Part shown: piece after piece, positions 30,901 through 42,026 of the stretch
How positions within the stretch are numbered: position 1 is the stretch's first letter
How the letters are laid out: every line of letters begins with the position of its first letter
NCBI RefSeq assembly: GCF_004664715.2
Contig: NC_051066.1
Span: forward strand, 79,725,735-79,789,734
Reading direction: 5' to 3'
DNA from: Peromyscus leucopus
Lineage: Eukaryota > Chordata > Mammalia > Rodentia > Cricetidae
Length of the DNA: 64,000 nucleotides
The notes under the pieces: generated by a model
What the model was told of the DNA's origin: nothing
Database searches by the model: none
Seen by the model: only the letters and a program-made list of their open reading frames with translations
Translations under genes and position numbers: made by a program

Positions 30901-33900
30901 TATGAAATTTCCCAAGTAAGCAAATCCATGGGGAAACAAGGATCACTGTGCTTGTCAGGGACCCGGGCTAGGATAGAACAAGAAGCAGCAAATAGGAATG
31001 TGGTTACTTATGGGATGAGGAAAATGCACAGTACTGCACAGTACTGCCAGCTGTACAGCCTGTGATCATCCAGTGATCAGTGGTAACTGTTTCTTTCTGT
31101 GCAACATATCAGTAAGAAGACAGTCTATGATAGATCTGTCTTCCTGTACCTATGTCAATTTCCTGTGCCTCGCCCATCTCTATAGATTGCATAATCATTT
31201 TAAAAACATGTATACACAGAGCTGGGGATACAAAACAGCTCAGTGGCAGAATACTTGCCCAATACACATACATTCCTAGTTTGGAATACCAGCACTAGGA
31301 AATCAACAAAAAATACTTGGATTAGGGGCTGGGGATATCGCTCAGAAGTAATGAATTTGCCTCGTATGTGTGCAAGGCTCTGAGTTTTTTTGTCAACTTG
31401 ACACAAAGTTGACACAATTAACACAGAGTTATTTGGGAAGAAGAACCTCAGTTGAGAAAATGTCTACATCAGATTGCCCATGGGTAAATATCTTTAGGGC
31501 ATTTTCTTGATTAATGTAGGCAGGTCCAGCTCACTGTGGGTAGTGTCTCCCTTGGGCAGGTGGTCCTGATTTGTATAAAAAAAGCACACTGAGCAAGCCA
31601 TGTGGAGCAAGCCAGTAAGCAGAGTTCCTCTACAGTTTCTGCTTCAGTTTCTAACTCCAGGTTCCTGCCCTGACTTCAAGATGGAATGTGACTGAGACAT
31701 ACAAACTGAAATAAAACCTTTTCTCCCCAAGTTGTTTTTGGTCATCTTATTTTATCACAGAAATAAACCCTAAGACAATGCCCATCACAAAATAATTACT
31801 CTGTGCAGGGGGCCGTGGGAATGTACAGCAGTGACAACTAGTGTTTAACAGGTTGACCCACCTGGTGGGGAGCCCCACCTGGAAAGACCATGGGGTCACT
31901 GTCTACAGAAACTGGTGGTTTTCTGTCTGTAATTTCTCTCATGTGCCACTACATTTCTTCCCTAAGAACTGCTATGGGTGCTTTCCCAGTGCTTGTGTGT
32001 TTATCTCAAGAATATATTCCATCTTTGAGCACACTTATAGCTGTGGATGTTCTGGAAGACGATTTCTGTTTAGGCTATATAATTTTGATACACAGAAACT
32101 ATACTAGAATATTTTACATTACTCAGACTGACAGGATTCTCAGTCACAAAGATAGCCTTTTACACAGACAGCTAATTTTGGACTTCAGAACAAACTCAAA
32201 ACAGATTAAACTGCCCCTGCAGAAAATACACAGAGACTAATTCCCAGGTGTTGTTTACTGCTAAACCAAGGCCAGGCTGTTTACAATGAGACATAGCTCC
32301 TTGCAGTAAGTAGTTCTCTTTCTGCGCACCTGACTGTTGAAGGTTCAGTCAACTGTTTACTGTCTGGGATCCCTCACCAACTTAGCGCTACATGCATGGG
32401 TCAATGTGACATTCCTAGCCTAAGAGAAACCATATGACTTATCTTGTACTGTGAGAATGGGTAGGGCCTTGAAAATGTAACTTATAACTGTCCAGAGTTT
32501 GGCTGTGGGGCAGCAGTGGTGGAGTGGAGAGAGAGACAGCTGTGTAGAGCTGGGTGAAAGAGCTGCCGCCATGAGAGAAAAGCTATGTGAAGGAACTGTG
32601 GGAGCAGCTGGGCAGTGAGTGAGTGTGTGTGTGTGTGTAGAGTTTGAATGTGTGTGCACAAGGAGCTGGGCAGTGAGTGAGTGTGTGTGTGTAGAGTTTG
32701 AGTGTGTGTGTGTGCAGAAGGAACTGGGCAGTGAGTGAGTGTGTGTGTGTAGAGTTTGAGTGTGTGTGCACAAGGAGCTGGGCAGTGAGTGAGTGTGTGT
32801 GTGTAGAGTTTGAGTGTGTGTGCACAAGGAGCTGGGCAGTGAGTGAGTGTGTGTGTGTAGAGTTTGAGTGTGGGTGTGCAGAAGGAGCTGGGCAGTGAGT
32901 GAGTGTGTGTGTGTTAGAGTTTGAGTGTGTGTGTGCAGAAGGAGCTGGGCAGTGAGTGAGTGTGTGTGTTAGAGTTTGAGTGTGTGTGTGTGCAGAAGGA
33001 GCTGGGCAGTGAGTGAGTGTGTGTGTGTTAGAGTTTGAGTGTGTGTGTGTGCACAAGGAGCTGGGCAGTGAGTGAGTGTGTGTGTGTTAGAGTTTGAGTG
33101 TGTGTGTGCACAAGGAGCTGGGCAGTGAGTGAGTGTGTGTGTGTTAGAGTTTGAGTGTGTGTGTGCAGAAGGAGCTGGGCAGTGAGTGAGTGTGTGTGTG
33201 TTAGAGTTTGAGTGTGTGTGTGCACAAGGAGCTGGGCAGTGAGTGAGTGTGTGTGAGTTGTGTGTGTTGAGGAGTATTGAGTGTGTGTTAGTTTGTGTGT
33301 GTGCACAAGGAGCTGGGCAGTGAGTGAGTGTGTGTGTGTTAGAGTTTGAGTGTGTGTGTGCAGAAGGAGCTGGGCAGTGAGTGAGTGTGTGTGTGTTAGA
33401 GTTTGAGTGTGTGTGTGCACAAGGAGCTGGGCAGTGAGTGAGTGTGTGTGTGTTAGAGTTTGAGTGTGTGTGTGCAGAAGGAGCTGGGCAGTGAGTGAGT
33501 GTGTGTGTGTTAGAGTTTGAGTGTGTGTGTGCAGAAGGAGCTGGGCAGTGAGTGAGTGTGTGTGTGTTAGAGTTTGAGTGTGTGTGTGCAGAAGGAGCTG
33601 GGCAGTGAGTGAGTGTGTGTGTGTTAGAGTTTGAGTGTGTGTGTGCAGAAGGAGCTGGGCAGTGAGTGAGTGTGTGTGTGTTAGAGTTTGAGTGTGGTGT
33701 GTGCAGAAGGAGCTGGGCAGTGAGTGAGTGTGTGTGTGTTAGAGTTTGAGTGTGTGTGTGCAGAAGGAGCTGGGCAGTGAGTGAGTGTGTGTGTTAGAGT
33801 TTGAGTGTGTGTGTGCACAAGGAGCTGGGCAGTGAGTGAGTGTGTGTGTGTTAGAGTTTGAGTGTGTGTGTGCAGAAGGAGCTGGGCAGTGAGTGAGTGT

Positions 33901-36900
33901 GTGTGTGTTAGAGTTTGAGTGTGTGTGTGCAGAAGGAGCTGGGCAGTGAGTGAGTGTGTGTGTGTTAGAGTTTGAGTGTGTGTGTGCAGAAGGAGCTGGG
34001 CAGTGAGTGAGTGTGTGTGTGTTAGAGTTTGAGTGTGGGTGTGCAGAAGGAGCTGGGCAGTGAGTGAGTGTGTGTGTGTTAGAGTTTGAGTGTGTGTGTG
34101 CACAAGGAGCTGGGCAGTGAGTGAGTGTGTGTGTGTTAGAGTTTGAGTGTGTGTGTGCAGAAGGAGCTGGGCAGTGAGTGAGTGTGTGTGTGTTAGAGTT
34201 TGAGTGTGTGTGTGTGCAGAAGGAACTGGGCAGTGAGTGAGTGTGTGTGTGTTAGAGTTTGAGTGTGTGTGTGCACAAGGAGCTGAGGAGAGAACATGAA
34301 TAGCTAGGCAGGAGACATCGAGAGAGATTTTCAGAGAAGAGGGGGCTGTGTAAGTGTGTGTGTGGAAAATATAGCTGTACGTAAAGAGATGTAACTGTGG
34401 AAACAGATATTTTCAGAGAGAGGATTTTTTAAGTTGAAGTAAAAGAGAAAGTTACCATCAGAAAGCATGTGTGTTCCTTTATTATTTACCCCTCAGAAAA
34501 AGTCTAGCCCTCATAGGTAAGAATTTTTCCTAAGCCCTTACTGTACTCATGGATTTTCTTGCATTACCCTGGCAGTAGCTGAGGCAGCCCACAGCTACCA
34601 ATAACTCTGTATATATTTGTATAGTTTTAAAATAAATTTCGGAAGGCTAAACATTGTAATGAGCTAGCAGTATGTATTCCTTGAAGTTGTTTTTGTTGAG
34701 ACAGCATCTCACTACTGTATCCCTGGCTCGTATTGAACTTCGGGCCTCTTGCCTCAGCCTCTCTGTTGATGGGATCACTGTAGTGAACTACTTAGTTGAC
34801 TGTGCACCCATCTTCGTAGGTTTTTTTTTTCCTTCAAAGTATGATTACTTATTACTCTTAAGAGACTTAATTTTTGACTGGATTCAGAAGCAGAAGCTCT
34901 GAGAGAGGATAGCTTACCTCTCTTGGCAATCTGTTCCTGGTGTTTTTCTTTGGCTGCTGTTGTTAAAGAGTTTTCCTGGTCCTGCCTGGCCCACAGTCAT
35001 GACAAATCTCTCTCGTCTCGCAGCAGCTCAGACCCAACCAAGTAAACACACACAGACTTATATTACTTATAAACTATATGGCCATGGTAGGCTTCTTGCT
35101 AACTGTTCTTATAACTTAAATTAACCCATTTCTATTAATCTATAAGTTGCCATGTGGCTCATGGCTTACCAGCATCTTAACATCTGCTTCTCATTGTGGT
35201 GGCTGACAGCATCTCTCTGTCTCAGCCTTCCACTTCCCAGAATTCTCCTTTCTCCTTGTCCCGCCTATACGCCTATACTTCCTGCCTGGCTACTGGCCAG
35301 TCAGCACTTTATCAATCAATCATCCACAGTACTTAATTCTGGGAACAGGAAGGCTGAGTCAGGAGATGCTGCCAGCCACCGCTGCCATGAGAAGCAAGAT
35401 GTGAAGGCAGAACTGGGGAAAGGTACCAAGCCACATGGCTAAACATCTAAATAAGAATTATGGGTTAGTTTAAATATAAGAGCTAGTCAGTGGTAGGCCT
35501 GAGCTAATGGCCAAACAGTTTTAATTAATATAAGAGTCTGAGTGATTATTTTGTAAGTGGACTGTGGGACTGCGAGGGCTTTGCGGACCCAGAGAGAAAC
35601 TCTCCAGCTACAAGCTACCTTTCATTGTCTTGGCCAAAAGTTTAGTATATCCTGAAGCCTCCTTCTTTTCCTCAGTATATTGTTTTTCTTCAGAGCTATA
35701 CACCTGCATTTGTGTTGCAGGTCACGTGGAGTAACAAGACACTGAATCTTGGGTGCTTTGGTCCTGGGTTTCTTACCATATTTATTTAAGGACTTTCTGA
35801 AAACGTTATTGGAGGACATAATTTTCTTTAGAGAGATTAAAAAGCTTTCAGATTCTGCTAGCTCTTTTAGGTCCCAACCAACAAGGCACAGTAGTATCTG
35901 TTAGTCCAGGAAAATCCTCTTCTTTTTTATAATAATCAAGTTGAGAACAATCAGATTGGCATCCACAATACATTCTCAAATAGACGTGTGCTTCCCCTCT
36001 CCAGTCCTCCCTGGGTCTGTAACAAGAATGCCCCTTACTCAACAGCAGGCACATTCTGCCATGGGTCAAAACACCTTGCTTTATGGGAAACCTTGTTTGT
36101 AATTCCCACCGCTGATCCAGAACACATAACCCTTCCACTCTTCACCCAGAATATCAGTAACCACTTCTGTGGCCATGCACTTCTCACAGAATGTAAGAAG
36201 CTTCTTTCTGCTCATAGTCCATTTCAATGTGTTTTTGACAACCAGCGGCTGGGAAAGAGACACTATGAAAAAAGTACCACTCCTAGTAGTTTTAAACAAT
36301 GGCCAATTTATATTTTCTTGACTCTAGAGTGAAAAAAAAAATCTTCAGAATACAGATACTGTTTCTAATTCCTGTATTTGGATCAGCTTAGGAAAAAAAT
36401 GTATATTTAAGGTTCCACATAGCCTTTCCTAAGACCTTTACCCAACCCCCAATTCTAAATACCACTAAATACTTCTAGCTGAGGCCTAGAAAAGAGAATG
36501 AATAAAGAGATGTGTCCCAGTCTTCTATCCTCATTCCACACTGCTGTGGAATAATCCTTTTGTACACTGTAAAAATCTGTCACTTGAATTGCTTTAATAA
36601 AAAGCTGATTGGCCAATAGCTAGGATTTTCGGGGCAGAAAGAATGATGGAAGGGCAGAGTCTAGCCAGATGCAGAGGAAGCAGGATGTGTAGAAAATAAA
36701 GTAACAAGCCAAGAGCCATGTGCCAGATAGTAGATAAGAAATACAGTTTAATTTAAATGTAAAAGTTAGCTAGTAACAAGCTTGAGCTATTGACTGAGCA
36801 TTTACAGTTAAAATATTAAGTCTATGTGTCGGTTATTTGGGACTGGCTTGCAGGAAAGAAAAGTCTACCTACACTACACAATAATGAATGGGAGCAACCC

Positions 36901-39900
36901 AGCCTTACGATAAAGTGAGTCAAACCTTGAATGAGAAACTATCGTCTTTCTTTAGTTGCTATTATTTAATCTTAAAAAACTGACTTTCTCCTCGAAACCA
37001 AAACCATTATTTAATTGCTGCTCTGTACCCTGTTTTAAATATAATCTTTCCCTAAAGTTTTAATCCAATTAGTGATAACTAAGAACACTAAGTTTCATTA
37101 ATTAATTGACTATTATTGTGATGTGAGAGGTATGCACTTATGTGAAAGTCAAAGGACAACAAAACCAAAAAACCAATAAAAACATTTGTTGCAAAGATTC
37201 TTAATTATTTTTCAAATTTGTAATAAATAATTATTCTTAAGCTATAGGGCTTTGTTTTTAAGTCTCAGACTATGATTAGCTAAAAACAAAGTTTTGTAGA
37301 ATGTTTGGCTTGTAAGTGAGAGGGACATTTTAGGGTACAAACACAAAGTTAATTCAGTGGATAGTGTTTATTTTTGTACAGATTTTTAAAAAAGATTTAT
37401 TTTTAAGTGTGTGTGTGTGTGTGTGTGTGTGTTGCATGGTGGTATGTGCTTATATATGTGAGGTGCCCACAGAGTTTGAGTTCAGAAGAGGAAGTCAGCA
37501 TCAGATCTGTGGAGTTGGTTCTCTACAACTTCCCTATGCCTTTAAATAGGTTCAGGGATTGAATTCGGGTTGCCAGGATTGTACAGCAAGCATCTTTATC
37601 TGCTAAGCCATCCTTTGGTAGACTATCCCTTTGTTCATAATGATTCGGGAATAAAACACATTCCAAGTTTAAAAATCAACTAATCAAAAGTCCCGTGAAA
37701 TGTGTTAAATCCTAGATAAACAAGCTAGAACTTGCACATAAGTGGTAAGTTTCTTAAGCAATTAATGAATGATTTTGTCCTAAGAAATTATGTCATTTTG
37801 CTCTCTTTGTGTTAAAGATTTTAGCCACTGGAAACTAGAAAACAGCATTCTCTTTAAAGTTCCTTTTACGTAAGCCTTGGCAATATCATCTTTCCATGGT
37901 TGGGGAAGATAAAAACCCAGGACTGTAGTCAGGAGGCCCCAAGTCTCAGTCTTGAGTCTACAACTGCTGCAACTCTAAGCAGAGTACATGGACTTCTAAA
38001 GCACTACTTCTCTCAGTTTTAAGGCCCCAAAGCTCTTTATTCTCAGTTAAGATAAATATTTCACTCTAACTATAATATTTCTCCGTATAAAATTTGGCCG
38101 GAGAGACAGCAAAGTGGTTAAGAACACTTGCTGTTCTTGCAGAGGACCAGGGTTCAGTTCCCATCAAACATGGCTGCTCATAACCATTTGTAATTCCATG
38201 TAAGCAGGGCTTTCTGACACCCTCCTCTGCTTCCATGGGCACTACGCACACATGGCACACATATATACATACATACATACACACATGTAAGCAAAACACA
38301 TTAAAATAGTTTCTCAACTTAAAAAAAATCTTGGGGTGGAGATGGCTCAGTTGTTAAGAGAGAGTGCTGTTCTTGCATACGATCTGAGTTTGGATCCAGG
38401 ACCCCTACCTCACAACCGCCTGTAACTCTAGCTCCAGGAGATCTGATGCTGACTTCCTCTTCTGAAGTCTGTGGGCACCTCACATATATAAGCACATACC
38501 AAATAAATCTGTTTTAAAAAATCTGTACAAAAATAAACACTATCCACTGAATTAACTTTGTGTTTGTACCCTAAAATGTCCCTCTCACTTACAAGCCAAA
38601 CATTCTACAAAACTTTGTTTTTAGCTAATCATAGTCCGAGACTTAAAAACAAAGCCCTATAGCTTAAGAATAATTATTTATTACAAATTTGAAAAATAAT
38701 TAAGAATCCTTGCAACAAATGTTTTTATTGGGTTTTTTTTTTTTGGTTTTGTTTTTAATGTACAGGTTCTGCAACTAGACTGCAGGACTTAAATTCAGTT
38801 CTTACAAATTCTATGACTTAAGGCTAACCACATAAGCTTTAGTTTCCTCAACTATAACACAGGCAATAACAATACCTGCCCCTGCCAGGATGTTGTTGTA
38901 AGAGTAAATGTTGTGGGGTGTTTTGTGAACCCTGAGTTTGTGTTTGTGTCAATTAAATAAAATCAAGCTTCGGTGAGGCGGCCGAGTTAGCAACTAGTTA
39001 ACAAAAAGTAATCCTAGAGTCATAGGGTATCTGTAAGACGATAGAGAGCCCCACAGAAGTAGCAAGGAGGGACTTAGTGTAGCATGGGTTCTTTGGTTTT
39101 GGTGGAGCACAAGGACACTCTCTTTTGGAGATGCTGACAAAGAGAGGTCAGCTAGTTGCTACTCAAGCCCAGCCTTTGACTCCTGAGTCTTGTTGATAAA
39201 TAGAACAATGGAGATTTAATTAAAAGCTGTATTTAGCGGCCAGGACATAGCCGGTGCTTGCAGGAACAGAATTCCCAACAGGCTGCAGCCTGAGCGGCCT
39301 GGACACTGCCATAGAAGCAAGCCAGTAACTGTGGAGCAGCATTTGCTGGCTGAAACAGCAGCAGATTAAAGCTCAGCCTCTGTGCTGACAGAAAAATAAC
39401 AAGTAAACACTTAAGTACTCTGTACAGCACTACGTTTGGCCCATTGTAAATGCTCAATCAAGGCCATCATTATTGCACCTAAAGGTTGCGTGTATACAAC
39501 TGACATTTATTGATTGCCAAGTGTTTGACTAGAGACTAAGAAAAAAATAAATAAGCTAAGGAAACAGAAAAATATAATATGTATGGGAAAACTTTCCCTA
39601 GGAAATGGCAGCTGAGTATTGAGAGGGGAGACAAAATTATCTAAGGAAAGTATCCTAGGAAGATGAAATAGTATATACAAAGGCCTGGAAATGAAATTAT
39701 TAACAACATACTAGTAGACCTACAAGGAATTCTTTACATGGTTCTACTAGAGGATGCTATGAGGTTATCAGGAGTCAAACAGTGGAAAATAAACAAGCCA
39801 TTTTATCATCAAGAGGCTCTAAAAACTTGTATTCACGTAAATGAATAAATTATCAGAGTTTGAGAAGATATACTGCAAATTCACTTTGAAAACTTTCAAG

Positions 39901-41972
39901 AGTTCTGGGACTGAACACAGGGCCAATGGTGAGAGTGAGCTGGAAGGTGTAGATCATGGGTAGAGCACATGCCTAGCATGTAACCCTGGGTTCAATCCCC
40001 AGAACAAAGCTGGGTGGTGGTGGTGGTGGTGGGGGGTGGTGGTGGTGGTGGTGGTGGTGGTGGTGGTGGTGGTGGTGCACGCCTTTAATCCCAGCGCTTG
40101 GGAGGCAGAGGCAGGCGGATCTTTGTTGAGTTCAAGGCCAGCTTGGTCTACAGAGCTAGTTTCCAGAACAGCCAGGGCTATTACACAAAAGAAACCCTGT
40201 CTCAAAAAAGCAATAAATAAATAATCAATCCCCAGAACAAAAATTAAAAAAGAAAAAGTTCAAGTAACTCACTGGTAGATAATCTGATATGCTGATTACC
40301 TGGAGAAAACAATAAAGCCTCAAAGCAAAAATCTAAGTCCTTCCTAAACAAACTGAGACAGGGAATTCTGAGGAAAAAACAGCTCTACTAGAGCTCCTTC
40401 GAAGTACAACTGAGAACTGTTGGCCAAAACAACTTATGGGGTAAGAGGACGCAAAGAGTCAAGCGTGGAGGATGGGGCATTACCATTTAGGTGTTTACTG
40501 AAGACATGTTAAAGTACATGCAAATGCTCAAGCATGGTACATGACAAGCAGACCGAGAGCAGAGTTTGTGAGATAAATCTATTTGTAAGAAACAAGTACG
40601 ATCAACACTAATAATTACCATACTCAAAAACATTTTCTGAGTTCACACTAAAGTCTCTCACTTTTCCTTATTTCTACTTAAGGTATTATTGAAGTGCAAA
40701 GCATGGTGGCACACAGCTTTAATTCAGTCAGGAGGCAGAGGCAGGTTGATCTCTGTGAGTTCAAGACCAACCTGGTCTACATAGACAGATTCTGTTTAAA
40801 AAAAAAAAAAAAAAAAAAAAGACGGTATGTAAACATTAGAGGGACCAGGTTTATTCTATTTAAAGAAAACAAGCCACCAATCACAATTTGTTTGTTTGGG
40901 GGTGGTGGTTTGAGACAGGGTTTCTCTGTGTAACAGCTCTAGCCGTCCTGGAACTGCTCTGTAGACCAGGCTGGCCTGGAACTCACAGAGATCCATCTGC
41001 CTCTGCCTCCCAAGTGCTGGGATTAAAAGCCTGCACAGCCACTACCCAGGCACAGTTTGTATTTTTACAATCATATGAAATGCAGATTTAGCAACAGATG
41101 AAGAATGAACCCACAAGGAGAATGAGAAAGCAGAACTAAAACTTGGGAGAAAAACTGGGAATTGGTGCCTCAAAAAATTACAAATTCTATATGCTCAGAC
41201 ACAGTGAGAAACTGGGGGGTAATCATAACCAAAATATGTCTATGTTAATCATGTAATTACATTATATAGCTCCTCCCCACTTGCCTGTGGACCAGAGGCT
41301 AAGACAAAGCAAAGTCAACTAGAGCAAGAAACAAAATAAAGGTAGAAAGGACGTAGGGAGAGTTGAGAGCAAGCAGGAAGAAAAAATTGTGTAAAATGAC
41401 AATTTATGGTCTATATCTAATTGCCTTTTTTGTTTTAAATTCTATTTAGCTTTGATCTTAAATTTCTTTGTTTAAAAACTTACAAGGCCAGTAAGATGGC
41501 TCAGTGAGTAATGGCAGCTGCAGCCAGTTTGATCTGAGGCTTACATGGTGGAAGGAAAGAACCACAATAGACACACACTAGTAAAAAAGGCAGAAAAGGA
41601 GCTGGAGAAACGGCTCAGTACTTGCAGAGGACCTGGGTTCAATGCCAGCCATCACATCAGTGACTCACAACGTCTAGGGTACCTGATGACCTCTTCTGCC
41701 TCCTTGGACACTGTACACATGTGGTGCACATATACAAACAGGTTCTTTGTCTGTCTCTCTCTGTCTCTCCATAAATAAAAATTGGAAAATAAAGGCCAGA
41801 GGGAGGGGGACATTGAAGAGATTAGTTAAAAGTGAGGAGCGGTTAAAAGTGTACACTGTGCTTTCAGAGAACCTGACAAAGGTGCAATCCCCATGGCAGG
41901 TGGCTTACAACCACCTGTAACTCCAGTTCCGGGATCTGACACTCTTCTGTCTTTTGAGGGTACATGTACACA

Positions 41973-42026
<54 letters not shown>

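Larger units (their letters stand above)
34821..36275 (-). pseudogene. Rps6: Processed RPS6 pseudogene, interrupted by LTR-like repeats
   Basis: Read on the minus strand, this is an intronless, frameshifted copy of ribosomal protein S6. Recognisable pieces in order: [20 protein letters not shown] (36190-36130), [20 protein letters not shown] (about 36080-36020), [20 protein letters not shown] (35910-35848) and [20 protein letters not shown] (35775-35715). The copy breaks off near 35613 and resumes at about 34955 with the C-terminal coding part (QEQIAKR, SLRASAS), a stop and a poly(A) tract (T run at 34821-34830). The 660-bp gap is filled by two LTR-like repeats in opposite orientation. Frameshifts, substitutions and the poly(A) tail mark a dead retrocopy inside QSER1 intron 1, antisense-oriented to nothing (same strand as QSER1). 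Confidence 0.92.

Noticed and set aside
32420..34103. Long His/Thr-rich open frames on the minus strand
   Set aside because: They are the three-frame translation of a 57-bp tandem repeat; no start context, splice or homology support.
35622..36299. RPS6-like frames as a functional ribosomal protein gene
   Set aside because: No introns, frameshifts, many substitutions, an insertion in the coding part and a poly(A) remnant mark a processed pseudogene.
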